From positions 124,001 through 188,000 of the forward strand of contig CBDFFP010000002.1 of the NCBI GenBank assembly GCA_965246855.1: a DNA stretch of 64,000 nt, in the 5' to 3' direction. The notes beneath the pieces are model-generated. The model was not told the origin of the DNA and did not search any database. It saw nothing but the letters and a program-made list of their open reading frames with translations. How positions within the stretch are numbered: the stretch's first letter is position 1; the number at the start of each line of letters is the position of its first letter. This stretch comes from UBA1952 sp965246855 (GTDB lineage: Bacteria > Bacteroidota > Bacteroidia > Chitinophagales > Chitinophagaceae). The translations under genes and the position numbers were made by a program. Below are positions 23,992 through 32,697 of this stretch, piece after piece.

Positions 23992-25731
23992 TTGAATTCT
24001 TCTTTCCTTTTCGTGCGGCTTCTTCCCCTTCTTCTATCTGCTTTGTTGAGCGCGCCGGTGTCTGTCTTTGGACAAGCACCGGCGCAGCCCGCATTACCGG
24101 AAACGTCTTCCCTACAGGCCAGCAATCTTTTCTTTGAAGGACTACAGGCACGCGCGAAAGGTCTCAACCGCGAAGCGACGGTTGCTTTTGAAAAATACAC
24201 CGCGCTGCAACCGCAGGAGCCTGCTGGTTGGTATGAACTGGCCAAGCTCCGCCTGAAAGAAAACCGCACCGGACAGGCACAAGAAGCGATTAAAAAAGCG
24301 ATTTTGCTTTCGCCCCAAAACAAATGGTATCGTTATTTTGAGGCCGACCTACTGACGCTCCAAAACAAGTTTGAGTCGGCGGCGGACGTGTATAGCAATG
24401 TAGCCGACCAAAACCCAAACGACGAGGAAGACCGGCTGAAAGCCGCCTTGCTCTACCAGCGGGCGAAGGAATATGACAAGTCTGCCGCGCAGCTGGACAA
24501 GGCGCTGAAAGCCGCACCCGGCGACGAGGATATTCTACTGCAAAAACAACAGCTTTTCCTCAAAGCCAATCAGGTGGAAAAGGCGGCGGGCGTAGCGCGC
24601 GAACTCATCGCCATCAATCCCGATGAGCCACGCTACCGCGTGCAACTTGGGCAGATATACGAGACCAATCAAAAGCTGCCTGAAGCCCTGAAAACCTATC
24701 AGGAAGCCGAAAAGCGTTTCCCTAATGACCCGGTGGTTCAGTTGTCGCTGGCGGAATATTACCGCAAGACGAAGGACGAAGCGAAGCAGCAAGAATATCT
24801 GCGCAAGGCTATCGTGAATAAAGAGCTGGATTCAGAAACGCAGATTGGCCTTTTGTTGCCGTATTTGCAGGAAATGGCGCAGGATTCTTCGCGTCGGGGT
24901 GAAGGTGCAGATATCGCGGCCCAACTGGCGACGCAGCACCCGAAAGACGCGCGCATTCAACTTTTTTACGGCGAGCTTTTGCAGATGACCGGCAAGGACG
25001 CGCAGGCTTCGGCGCAGTACCGGAAAGTGGTAGAGCTGGACCCCTCTAAATTTCCGGCCTGGCAGCAATTGATGCTTTCCTACACGTCTCCCAAAGATGC
25101 CGACTCGCTGATTGCGGTTTCGGAGCGCGCGTTACGCTTGTTTCCGACGCAGGCGCTGGCTCACTACCTCAACGGTGTGGGCTACCAAAACAAGAAGAAT
25201 TATAAGTCTTCTGCCAAAGCTTTTCAGCGCGGCATTGACCTGCAACCGGAAGAAAACAAGGAGTTGCTTTCGCAGATGTACGTCTCACTTGGCGACAGCT
25301 ATAATTTCCTTAAGGACTATACGCAGTCGGACACGGCCTATGAAACGGCGCTGCGCCTTGACCCGGAAAACGCGACGGTGCTGAATAACTACGCCTACTA
25401 TCTTTCGGTGCGCAAAACGCGGCTGAAAGAAGCCGAGGCGATGAGTAAAAAGTCGCTGGAAATCCGCACCGACGAAGGTACTTTTCTGGATACCTACGGC
25501 TGGATTTTGTATCAACAAGGGAATTTCAAAGAAGCCCGCCCTTACATCCAGCGCGCTATTGACAAAGCCGGAACAGAAGCCGACGGTACACTCTACGACC
25601 ACCTTGGCGACGTACTGTTCCAACTGGGCGACAAAACGAAAGCGGTGGAAGCATGGAAGAAGGCGCAGGAGCGCGGCGCTGACAATTCTTTCCTTCCCAA
25701 GAAAATTGCCGAAGGCAAGTTGTATGAATAA
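23992..25731 (+). CDS. Secreted tetratricopeptide-repeat protein
   Basis: A TTG start at 23992, 3 bp after the previous stop, gives a signal peptide (FVRLLPLLLSALLSAPVSVFG) and 579 residues. Repeated ~34-residue TPR units follow through the whole protein (for example AGWYELAKLRLKENRTGQAQ and YVSLGDSYNFLKDYTQSDTA). The final ~100 residues keep the pattern LDTYGWILYQQGNFKEA. It is probably a periplasmic or outer-membrane scaffold. It overlaps the DUF4292 lipoprotein gene by 8 bp. Confidence 0.88.
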   Translation: MNSSFLFVRLLPLLLSALLSAPVSVFGQAPAQPALPETSSLQASNLFFEGLQARAKGLNREATVAFEKYTALQPQEPAGWYELAKLRLKENRTGQAQEAIKKAILLSPQNKWYRYFEADLLTLQNKFESAADVYSNVADQNPNDEEDRLKAALLYQRAKEYDKSAAQLDKALKAAPGDEDILLQKQQLFLKANQVEKAAGVARELIAINPDEPRYRVQLGQIYETNQKLPEALKTYQEAEKRFPNDPVVQLSLAEYYRKTKDEAKQQEYLRKAIVNKELDSETQIGLLLPYLQEMAQDSSRRGEGADIAAQLATQHPKDARIQLFYGELLQMTGKDAQASAQYRKVVELDPSKFPAWQQLMLSYTSPKDADSLIAVSERALRLFPTQALAHYLNGVGYQNKKNYKSSAKAFQRGIDLQPEENKELLSQMYVSLGDSYNFLKDYTQSDTAYETALRLDPENATVLNNYAYYLSVRKTRLKEAEAMSKKSLEIRTDEGTFLDTYGWILYQQGNFKEARPYIQRAIDKAGTEADGTLYDHLGDVLFQLGDKTKAVEAWKKAQERGADNSFLPKKIAEGKLYE

Positions 25732-26590
25732 GCTTCTGCTGGCGGGTGCGTTTTTGCTGTTGGGAACCGTAGTTCTCGTGGGCTGTCATCCAACCAAAAA
25801 GACGGCAGGTGGGAAAGCCAAAACAGAAAAGACCTCTTCCCGGAAAAAGAAAAAAGCCAAAGCGGACACAGCGATGGCAGTTGTTCCGTTATCGCCAGCA
25901 ACCGCAAGCGACGCAGTCTCCCAGCGATTGGATGTGCTTTCCGGCGTGAATGCTACTTTCCAAACCTTTTCCGGCAAGGCCAAAGCGAAGCTGACGCGCG
26001 GCGACGAAAGCAATGAGTTTACGGCCAACATCCGCATCCGGCATGGACAGGCGATTTGGATAAACATTTCGCTCGGCGGCATTTGGAATGTGGCGCGCGT
26101 CTATATTACCCCCGACTCGGTGCGGATGCTCAACTTCCTGCAAAAAAGCGCCAAGCTGCTGCCGTTTTCAGAAGCGGGAAAGCTGTTGCCGTTTCCGGTT
26201 TCTTTTTCGGATTTGGAGGCGTTGTTGCTGGGTTATGCACCTGCGCCGTCTGCGGGTTCCAGCACCCTTATTCTGGCCAACAATGGCAGCTTAGAGCTCC
26301 AGACGACCAACACAAACGGCACTGCACAAAGAATCTATTTCGCCCTGCCCGACACAGCTTTCCGGCGCTATGAAATCGGAAGTATTTCTGGTGCGGCACA
26401 GGCTTTCTCGTTGCGCATGGCGGTGGAGAATCCAACGGGCGACGTGGAGCATTTGTTCTACAAAAACAGGGCGGCTTCGTGGGAAACACCCGCTGGAAAT
26501 GGCTCTTTGATGCTGGATTTTGACGCTCCGCAGTGGGACGGCGAAGTGTCTATGCCGTTTTCCGTGCCAAAGAATTATGAGCGGAATTAG
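25724..26590 (+). CDS. DUF4292 lipoprotein
   Basis: The ATG at 25724 overlaps the TPR stop and gives 288 residues with a lipobox (VVLVGCHP, Cys near 22). The domain reads SGKAKAKL...NIRIRHGQAIWINISLGGIW...ARVYITPDSV, matching the DUF4292 family, which resembles LolA/LolB-like lipoprotein carriers. This suggests an outer-membrane lipoprotein role, possibly in envelope assembly, with the co-encoded TPR protein. Confidence 0.87.
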   Translation: MNKLLLAGAFLLLGTVVLVGCHPTKKTAGGKAKTEKTSSRKKKKAKADTAMAVVPLSPATASDAVSQRLDVLSGVNATFQTFSGKAKAKLTRGDESNEFTANIRIRHGQAIWINISLGGIWNVARVYITPDSVRMLNFLQKSAKLLPFSEAGKLLPFPVSFSDLEALLLGYAPAPSAGSSTLILANNGSLELQTTNTNGTAQRIYFALPDTAFRRYEIGSISGAAQAFSLRMAVENPTGDVEHLFYKNRAASWETPAGNGSLMLDFDAPQWDGEVSMPFSVPKNYERN

Positions 26591-26610
26591 TCGCCCTGCT
26601 CCATAGCATT

Positions 26611-26727
26611 CCGTCATCCCGACGAAGGAGGGATCTCCTAAAATCAAGTGGCTAAGCTTAGACAATCGCATCCAAACAGATTGCCTTCGGCGAGCCTTAC
26701 GGGTTCCTCCTTCGTCTGAATGACGGG
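26611..26727. repeat. Dispersed inverted-repeat element, copy 2
   Basis: GTCATCCCGACGAAGGAGGG at the left and CCTCCTTCGTCTGAATGAC at the right flank a core with GTGGCTAAGCTTAGACA. The core is homologous to copy 3 at 30206. Confidence 0.75.
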
Positions 26728-26770
26728 CCTTGATTGGGCGCACACCCGCGCCTACCCCTACATTCGCCCT

Positions 26771-27544
26771 ATGAAAGTCGTTCTCTTCGCGGGCGGGCGC
26801 GGAACCCGCATTTCTGAGGAATCCGTTTTGCGGCCCAAGCCGATGATTGAAATCGGTGGCAGGCCTATTCTCTGGCACATCATGAAAAGCTACGCGGCCT
26901 ATGGCCACACGGAATTTATCGTGTGCCTCGGCTACAAAGGCTGGATGATTAAGGAGTATTTCACCAACTACTTTCTTCACAATGCCGACTTGACGGTGGA
27001 TCTCTCCAACAACTCCATTGAGGTACACAACGCAGGCGCAGAACCGTTTAAAATCACGCTCGTAGAAACGGGATTGGACACGATGACGGCGGGCCGCCTG
27101 AAGCGCGTGTTGAAATACACCAACGGCGAGCGTTTTATGCTGACCTACGGCGACGGTGTATCGGACGTAAACCTGGACGAACTGGTGCGTTTTCATGAAG
27201 CATCTGGGAAGATTTGCACCATGACCGCCATTCAGGCCACAAGCCGTTTTGGTGTGTTGAAAATGCAGGACGATGGCACTATTACGTCTTTTGAGGAAAA
27301 GCCCGCCGATAGCGGCACGTGGATTAACGGCGGCTTCTTTGTGATTGAGCCGGAGATTGAGAAATACCTTCCCGCCAACGCCGACGACGTGATGTGGGAG
27401 CGCGAACCCCTTGACGGCCTTGCCCGCGACGGACAAATTGCGGCCTACCGCCACCACGATTTCTGGAAGTGCATGGATACCCTGCGCGACAAGGAAGAGC
27501 TGGAAATGCTGTGGGAAACAGATGCGAAGTGGAAGAAGTGGTGA
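26771..27544 (+). CDS. rfbF: Glucose-1-phosphate cytidylyltransferase
   Basis: RfbF makes CDP-glucose from CTP and glucose-1-phosphate. From the ATG at 26771 the 257 residues start VVLFAGGRGTRISEES and include RPKPMIEIGGRPILWHIM, YGDGVSDVN and EEKPADSGTWINGGFFV, all typical of RfbF. It begins the cassette rfbF-rfbG-epimerase, with 5 bp to rfbG. The frame upstream to 26720 crosses the end of the repeat and is rejected. Confidence 0.95.
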   Translation: MKVVLFAGGRGTRISEESVLRPKPMIEIGGRPILWHIMKSYAAYGHTEFIVCLGYKGWMIKEYFTNYFLHNADLTVDLSNNSIEVHNAGAEPFKITLVETGLDTMTAGRLKRVLKYTNGERFMLTYGDGVSDVNLDELVRFHEASGKICTMTAIQATSRFGVLKMQDDGTITSFEEKPADSGTWINGGFFVIEPEIEKYLPANADDVMWEREPLDGLARDGQIAAYRHHDFWKCMDTLRDKEELEMLWETDAKWKKW

Positions 27545-27549
27545 GCGAT

Positions 27550-28647
27550 ATGAAACACGAAACATTAAGCGCCTTCTTCTCCAACAAACGCGTTTTCCTC
27601 ACCGGCCACACGGGCTTTAAGGGCGCGTGGCTGCTCCTGCTTCTGAAGCAACTGGGCGCGGAAGTAAAAGGCTTTTCCCTCGCGCCGGAAAACCCGCATG
27701 ACCTCTATTACCAACTGGACGGCGACACGCTTTGCGAATCGGTAACTGCCGATGTGCGTGATGCGGAACGGCTGCTGGAAGAGCTGATTTCCTTTCAGCC
27801 CGATGTGGTTTTTCATCTTGCCGCGCAGGCTTTTGTAAGGCGCTCCTACCGGCAGCCAGTGGAGACCTTTGCGGCCAACATTATGGGCACGGCGCACATT
27901 CTGGATGTGCTGCGTTTCATGGAGAAACCCGCTACGGCCATCATCATCACCACCGACAAGGTGTATCAGAACGACGAGCGCGGAGAGGCTTTCCCGGAAG
28001 GCGCACCGCTGGGCGGACATGACCCTTACAGTGCTTCCAAAGCAGCGGCAGAGATTGTGATTGATTCCTACCGCCAATCTTTCTTCCATCCCGATAAGTA
28101 CGAAAAGCACGGAAAAACCATCGTCTCTATGCGCGCCGGAAACGTGATTGGCGGGGGGGATTTCTCGGAAGACCGGCTCCTTCCCGATATGGTGCGGGCA
28201 ATAGAGAAAAAACAGCCCGTGGTGCTGCGAAACCCGCAAAGCGTGCGCCCGTGGCAACATGTGCTGGAGCCGCTTTTTGCGTATCTCCTGCTGGCCATGA
28301 AGGCTTCTTCAGGAAAGGAAGGTCTTTCGTTTGGAACGGCCTTCAACATTGGCCCGGACAGGCAGGACGAAAGAACGGTTTTGCAGGTAGCCCGGCAGTT
28401 CTACGCGGCTTTTAAGCTGACGCAGGAGCCTATCATCCAACCCGACGGAACCCTCCACGAAGCAGCCCTGCTGATGCTGGACAACACGAAGCTAAAACGC
28501 GCCCTCGGCTGGAAACCACTCCTGAACGCCGACGAAGCCATCCGCTGGACGGCCCGCTGGTATGCCTCCACCATGACGGCAAAGGAGAAATGCGAGGCAC
28601 AGATGAAAGCATACTTTGAACGGGTGGAAAAGCATTTATCCCTATGA
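27550..28647 (+). CDS. rfbG: CDP-glucose 4,6-dehydratase
   Basis: RfbG converts CDP-glucose to CDP-4-dehydro-6-deoxyglucose. The 365 residues carry the extended-SDR motif TGHTGFKGAWL, FHLAAQAFVRRSY, the catalytic ITTDKVYQN region, DPYSASKAAAE (YxxxK) and RAGNVIGGGDF. The start at 27550 (MKHETLSAFF) follows the rfbF stop by 5 bp, and the stop overlaps the next gene by 4 bp. Confidence 0.95.
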   Translation: MKHETLSAFFSNKRVFLTGHTGFKGAWLLLLLKQLGAEVKGFSLAPENPHDLYYQLDGDTLCESVTADVRDAERLLEELISFQPDVVFHLAAQAFVRRSYRQPVETFAANIMGTAHILDVLRFMEKPATAIIITTDKVYQNDERGEAFPEGAPLGGHDPYSASKAAAEIVIDSYRQSFFHPDKYEKHGKTIVSMRAGNVIGGGDFSEDRLLPDMVRAIEKKQPVVLRNPQSVRPWQHVLEPLFAYLLLAMKASSGKEGLSFGTAFNIGPDRQDERTVLQVARQFYAAFKLTQEPIIQPDGTLHEAALLMLDNTKLKRALGWKPLLNADEAIRWTARWYASTMTAKEKCEAQMKAYFERVEKHLSL

Positions 28648-29165
28648 TGCTCCCCGGCCTGCAAATCCTTTCCCTGCCCCACAGCACCGACGCGCGCGGC
28701 GCTTTCACCAAAGTTTTTCACCAGGATTCTTTGCAGGAAAAAGGGATTTCCTTTTCCCTGCGCGAAAGCTATTTTTCCACTTCCGCCAAAGATGTTATCC
28801 GGGGGATGCACTTCCAGACCCCACCCCACCAACACGCCAAGATTGTGTTCTGCCCCGTTGGGGAGATACTGGACGTGGTGCTGGATTTGCGGAAGGATTC
28901 GCCCACCTACGGGGATCACTTTTCCATGGTGCTTACGGCCAGAAACCACCTTGCCCTCTACATCCCCGAAGGTTGCGCACATGGTTTCCGGGCGCTTTCG
29001 GAAGGAGCAATGACGTTCTACCTCGTCTCCTCCACGTACAGCCCGGCGCACGACATGGGGATTCGCTGGGATAGCTTTGATTGCGATTGGGGAATAGAGC
29101 TTCCCGTCATAAGCGCGCGGGATGAAGGATTTCCGGGACTGGCCCGGTTCCATTCGCCGTTCTGA
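28644..29165 (+). CDS. dTDP-4-dehydrorhamnose 3,5-epimerase-family protein
   Basis: The 173 residues are a cupin of the RmlC type: DARGAFTKVFHQ, IRGMHFQTPPHQHAKIVFCP with the catalytic histidine, LDLRKDSPTYG and YIPEGCAHGF. Because it follows rfbF and rfbG, its substrate is probably CDP-4-dehydro-6-deoxyglucose rather than the dTDP sugar. It ends just before a perfect inverted repeat. Confidence 0.88.
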   Translation: MMLPGLQILSLPHSTDARGAFTKVFHQDSLQEKGISFSLRESYFSTSAKDVIRGMHFQTPPHQHAKIVFCPVGEILDVVLDLRKDSPTYGDHFSMVLTARNHLALYIPEGCAHGFRALSEGAMTFYLVSSTYSPAHDMGIRWDSFDCDWGIELPVISARDEGFPGLARFHSPF

Positions 29166-29181
29166 ATCTTCCTACCTTAAT

Positions 29182-29222
29182 CTTCCCACCTGTCAGGTTT
29201 TAAAAACCTGACAGGTGGGAAG
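29182..29222. terminator. 41-bp inverted repeat, probable terminator
   Basis: CTTCCCACCTGTCAGGTTTT is followed by its reverse complement around a central A/T. It lies 16 bp after the epimerase stop. Transcripts in both directions would end in T-rich loops rather than a classic T-run, so it may also be a dispersed repeat. Confidence 0.6.
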
Positions 29223-29286
29223 CGCACGACGGCCCTTTTTAAAGCAAAAGCACTTTGTTCCTGCCTTTCTTTTCCCTGTTCTGATG

Positions 29287-29412
29287 TTGGAACAGATTGT
29301 TCCGACACAAGAACAAACTGTTCTTGTGCAGGAACAATCTGTTCCGGTGCTGGTTTCCGGAAAAGAAAGGCCGGAACAGATTGTTCCAACATCGGGACAA
29401 AGTGTTCTTTAA
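29287..29412. repeat. Tandem palindromic array 2 (6 units, 21 bp)
   Basis: Six 21-bp units, most with GGAACA-N3-TGTTCC as a palindrome; one reads AAGAACA-aac-TGTTCTT, in which both arms changed together, and the fourth (CTGGTTTCCGGAAAAG) is diverged. Degenerate units may extend left to about 29245. The array ends 82 bp before the ATG of the 29495 gene, in the same order as array 3 and the 43620 gene. Confidence 0.9.
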
Positions 29413-29433
29413 GAGGCCGGGTAAGGATGGAAA

Positions 29434-29464
29434 TTTGGATTTTCGGAAACAAGGCGTATTTTAG
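29434..29464 (+). promoter_or_regulatory. Putative promoter of the 29495 gene
   Basis: TTTG (29434-29437), 19 bp, then TATTTTAG (29457-29464) fits the Bacteroidota -33/-7 spacing with one mismatch. It lies between array 2 and the start codon. Confidence 0.45.
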
Positions 29465-29494
29465 TCCCTTCTTAACCCCCTTATTCTCTTCTTT

Positions 29495-30172
29495 ATGGCA
29501 CTTAAACAAAAGGCCGATAAAAGCTTTCAGCGTTTTGCTCCCGACGCAAAAGGCGTCTTTGGCCAACACGTTATCGACGAGTTTGTGGCCAATACGGCCT
29601 TGCTCCCCAGCCCGCCCTATACAACCAATGCCATGAAGGCGACCAACAATCTGCTTATCTCTTCGGCAGCAGCGGCGCGCAGCGGCGACCACACCGCTAT
29701 TGCCGCCCGAAACGCGGCAGAAGCCAGTTGGAACGATATGTTTGGCCGCATCGCCGATTATGTGAGCCTTCTGGCACAGGGCAACGCCGTGCTGATCACC
29801 CAGGCGGGCTTCACGCCCACTGCTGCCGACACCACGGCCAGCGTGAAGCCCAACGCCGCCGTGCTGGACAAGATGACGCAGCAGGATGGCGGCGTAGCAA
29901 AAATCAGTATGGTAAAGCCCGGCGCGGGCAAAGTGGCCGCCCACCTGAGTGTGGTGTCTTCCGCCGATGCAACCATCCTTTCTGCCGCCGACGGAACCAT
30001 CACGGTTACCATGGCCAGCGGCGAAAAAGTATTTATCAAAGTGGATACCCACAGCGTCACCACCATCGGCGGCCTGCCCACCGGCAAAATGCTGAAGGTG
30101 GTGGTGCAACCCGTCAACAACAAAGGCGCCGGCCCTACTTCTGCCCCCAAAACCTTTATGCCCCAGCCGTAG
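29495..30172 (+). CDS. Array-2-associated protein, helical N-domain plus FN3-like domain
   Basis: The 225-residue protein has no signal peptide. Residues ~20-105 look helical (ATNNLLISSAAAARSGDHTA...RIADYVSLLAQGN). Residues ~135-222 look like a fibronectin type III fold, with the late KVVVQPVNNKGAGPTSAPKT strand-turn typical of FN3. I recall this two-part layout as recurrent in uncharacterised proteins of Bacteroidota and other bacteria, but know no function. It is the only gene downstream of array 2. The 43620 gene has a similar length, a similar two-part layout and the same position after an array. Confidence 0.8.
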   Translation: MALKQKADKSFQRFAPDAKGVFGQHVIDEFVANTALLPSPPYTTNAMKATNNLLISSAAAARSGDHTAIAARNAAEASWNDMFGRIADYVSLLAQGNAVLITQAGFTPTAADTTASVKPNAAVLDKMTQQDGGVAKISMVKPGAGKVAAHLSVVSSADATILSAADGTITVTMASGEKVFIKVDTHSVTTIGGLPTGKMLKVVVQPVNNKGAGPTSAPKTFMPQP

Positions 30173-30205
30173 AGGTAAGAAACAGGGTTGCACCCGATTA
30201 TTGCT

Positions 30206-30295
30206 GTCATCCCGACGAAGGAGGGATCTGCCCGGATAAAGTTGCCTAAGCTCAGACAGCTCTATCCAGACAGATCCCTCCTTCGTCGGGATGAC
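30206..30295. repeat. Dispersed inverted-repeat element, copy 3
   Basis: Ends are perfect 25-bp inverted repeats beginning GTCATCCCGACGAAGGAGGG, around a 40-bp core with GCCTAAGCTCAGACA. This is the most intact copy; it has no ORF. Confidence 0.8.
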
Positions 30296-30317
30296 GCATA
30301 GATGGAGCGCCTCTTCC

Positions 30318-30325
30318 TACCTTCG
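30318..30325 (+). promoter_or_regulatory. -7 box of the aldehyde dehydrogenase gene
   Basis: TACCTTCG (TAnnTTCG variant) lies 26 bp before the ATG, just right of the inverted-repeat element. Confidence 0.5.
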
Positions 30326-30351
30326 CGGCCACGTAAAAAATCTTCTTAAAA

Positions 30352-31890
30352 ATGGTTGTCAATATCCACGAAGTGCTTCCCCAACTGGGCATTTCCACAC
30401 AGGCCGAAGGCGTGGCCACCGGCACCCGGTATCTTACCGGCAGCGGCGCTTCGCTGCACTCCTTCTCTCCGGTAGATGGCGGCAAAATCGGAAGCGTTAC
30501 CACCGCCACCCGCGCCGACTATGATGCCGTAGTGGAAGCTGCCGGAAAGGCCGCCCATCAGTGGCGCACCTGGCCCGCACCGAAGCGCGGCGAAGTGGTG
30601 CGCCAGATCGGAAACGCCCTGCGCGAACACAAAGACGCGCTGGGCGCGCTGGTATCCTACGAGATGGGCAAGAGCTTGCAGGAAGGCCTCGGCGAGGTGC
30701 AGGAAATGATAGACATCGCCGACTTTGCGGTGGGCCTTTCCCGACAGCTCTATGGCCTCACCATGACGAGCGAGCGCCCCGACCACCGGATGTATGAGCA
30801 GTGGCATCCGCTGGGCGTGGTGGGCATTATTTCCGCCTTCAATTTCCCCGTTGCGGTGTGGAGCTGGAATGCGTTTCTGGCGTGGATTTGCGGGAACACC
30901 TGCGTGTGGAAGCCATCGGAGAAAACCCCGCTCACGGCCAATGCCTGCCAGAACATTGTGAGCAAAGTATTAGCGGAGAACGGCGTTCCCGAAGGCGTAA
31001 ACGGCCTGGTGCAGGGCGGGCGCGAAGTGGGCGAATGGATGAGCGGGGATGAACGCATTCCGCTCGTCTCGGCCACGGGTTCTTCGCGCATGGGCAAGGC
31101 CGTGGGCGCGGCGGTTGCGGGCCGTTTCGGGAAGAGTTTGCTGGAACTGGGCGGCAACAACGCCATCATCATCTCGGAACATGCCGACCTGGACATGGCC
31201 TTGTTGGGATGCCTGTTTGGCGCGGTAGGAACTGCCGGTCAGCGCTGCACCACCACGCGCCGACTGATTATCCACGAGCGCGTGTACGATGCTTTCAAGG
31301 ACAAGCTGGCGGCAGCCTACAAGCAGCTTTCCATCGGCAACCCGCTGGACTCTAAAAACCACGTCGGCCCGCTGATTGACACCGATGCCGTGGCGGCGTA
31401 CCTGTCGGCACTGGAGAAAGTGAAAGCAGAAGGCGGAAAGGAAGTGGTAGCGGGCGGTGTGCTGGAAGGAGAAGGCTATGAAAGCGGTTGCTACGTGCGT
31501 CCGGCAGTGTGGGAAGCCCGCAACGATATGGAGATTGTGCGCACCGAAACCTTCGCGCCCATCCTCTACCTGATGAAGTACCGCACACTGGAGGAAGCAA
31601 TAGAGATGCAGAATGCGGTTCCGCAGGGATTGTCTTCTTCCATCTTCACCCTGAACATGCGCGAGGCCGAGACCTTCCTTTCCTACAAAGGCTCCGACTG
31701 CGGCATTGCCAACGTAAACATCGGCACAAGCGGCGCGGAAATCGGCGGCGCTTTCGGCGGCGAGAAGGAAACCGGCGGCGGACGCGAAAGTGGCTCCGAT
31801 AGCTGGAAGGCTTACATGCGCCGCCAGACAAACACCCTGAACTGGAGCGCAAACCTGCCGCTGGCGCAGGGCATAAAATTTACGGTGTAG
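30352..31890 (+). CDS. ALDH7-type dehydrogenase (L-aminoadipate semialdehyde / piperideine-6-carboxylate)
   Basis: The 512 residues match the ALDH7A1/antiquitin group: FAVGLSRQLYGLTMTSERPD, the NAD-binding SAFNFPVAVWSWN, ELGGNNAI with the general-base Glu, and the catalytic cysteine in GTAGQRCTTTRR. This group oxidises alpha-aminoadipate semialdehyde in lysine breakdown. The saccharopine/lysine-type dehydrogenase at 37308 would supply a linked reaction. It has its own probable promoter. Confidence 0.9.
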   Translation: MVVNIHEVLPQLGISTQAEGVATGTRYLTGSGASLHSFSPVDGGKIGSVTTATRADYDAVVEAAGKAAHQWRTWPAPKRGEVVRQIGNALREHKDALGALVSYEMGKSLQEGLGEVQEMIDIADFAVGLSRQLYGLTMTSERPDHRMYEQWHPLGVVGIISAFNFPVAVWSWNAFLAWICGNTCVWKPSEKTPLTANACQNIVSKVLAENGVPEGVNGLVQGGREVGEWMSGDERIPLVSATGSSRMGKAVGAAVAGRFGKSLLELGGNNAIIISEHADLDMALLGCLFGAVGTAGQRCTTTRRLIIHERVYDAFKDKLAAAYKQLSIGNPLDSKNHVGPLIDTDAVAAYLSALEKVKAEGGKEVVAGGVLEGEGYESGCYVRPAVWEARNDMEIVRTETFAPILYLMKYRTLEEAIEMQNAVPQGLSSSIFTLNMREAETFLSYKGSDCGIANVNIGTSGAEIGGAFGGEKETGGGRESGSDSWKAYMRRQTNTLNWSANLPLAQGIKFTV

Positions 31891-31943
31891 GAAGCAGGGA
31901 ATAGGGAACAAGGAATAATTTCCCCCTTGTGCCTTATTCCTCC

Positions 31944-31986
31944 CTAATACCTATTCCCTAATACCTATTCCCTAATACCTATTCCC
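31944..31986. repeat. Three copies of a 14-bp direct repeat
   Basis: CTAATACCTATTCC repeats three times and ends at the ATG of the next gene. Single inverted copies occur near 50040 and 61662, so the motif is dispersed and may vary in copy number. Confidence 0.7.
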
Positions 31987-31987
31987 C

Positions 31988-32335
31988 ATGAAAAAGACCC
32001 TTCTTTCCCTTGCTGCGCTTGCGCTTTTAATGACCAGTTGCACGCCCGACGCGGAGCGGGCGAAGATTAAAAAGGATTTTGCGGAATCCTGCCTTTCTTC
32101 GGCCCAACAATCGTTTCGGAACAGTGGTTCGCAAGCCAGTAAAGAAATAGACCAATTGCTGAAAGATTATTGCGAGTGCTCCGGCGAAAAAGTAGTCAGC
32201 GGTCTTAAAGACGAAGAAATCAAGGAAATAGAAAAGGATAAGAACGCAATTTCCCAATCACGGCTTTTGGAACTTGCACAGCCCTGTACAGACGAATTTA
32301 ACCGGAAGATGCAAGCCCTTTCTCCCAAACCATAA
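31988..32335 (+). CDS. Small lipoprotein, paralogue 1
   Basis: The 115 residues start with a lipoprotein signal (LALLMTSCTP, Cys18). The mature part is helical with paired cysteines in KDYCECSGEKVV and a late QPCTDEF. It resembles the next gene in length, lipobox position and the YC-x-C motif, so the pair arose by duplication. Function unknown; periplasm-facing. Confidence 0.75.
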   Translation: MKKTLLSLAALALLMTSCTPDAERAKIKKDFAESCLSSAQQSFRNSGSQASKEIDQLLKDYCECSGEKVVSGLKDEEIKEIEKDKNAISQSRLLELAQPCTDEFNRKMQALSPKP

Positions 32336-32340
32336 CACCC

Positions 32341-32697
32341 ATGAACTTCAAGTCCTTTTCCAGCCGGCTGTCCCTTTTAGTGACAGCCGGTTTTTTAACC
32401 CTCGCTGCGCTTTCTTCCTGCAAAAGCAATCCCCGCTTAGAGGCGAGAAAGGAATTTAAAAGCAATTGCAAGGACAATGCCCGGAAGGAGCTTTTGGACG
32501 GCGAGAAAGGCCACAACAACGCCATCAAAGCCTACTGCGACTGCGCCGCCGACATGGTGATTGACAAGATGAGCGACGAAGAAATCAAAGCCTATCTGGA
32601 CGACCCGCAAGCGCAGAATGGCTTCAACGAAGGAACCTCTCAGAACTGCGTAGAGACCTTTAAAGCAGAAGTGCGTGCGGAAGAAAGTCAGCGGTAA
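32341..32697 (+). CDS. Small lipoprotein, paralogue 2
   Basis: 118 residues, lipobox LAALSSCKS, then KSNCKDNAR, AYCDCAADMV and SQNCVETF. Four mature cysteines occupy positions like those of paralogue 1, which suggests two disulfides or a metal site. It starts 5 bp after paralogue 1 and overlaps the next gene by 23 bp, so the three are an operon. Confidence 0.75.
   Translation: MNFKSFSSRLSLLVTAGFLTLAALSSCKSNPRLEARKEFKSNCKDNARKELLDGEKGHNNAIKAYCDCAADMVIDKMSDEEIKAYLDDPQAQNGFNEGTSQNCVETFKAEVRAEESQR

Noticed and set aside
26291..27565. Minus-strand ORF across DUF4292 and rfbF
   Set aside because: Antisense shadow, also crossing a dispersed repeat.
30206..30295. Insertion sequence
   Set aside because: Inverted ends are present, but there is no transposase or room for one; called a dispersed non-coding element instead.
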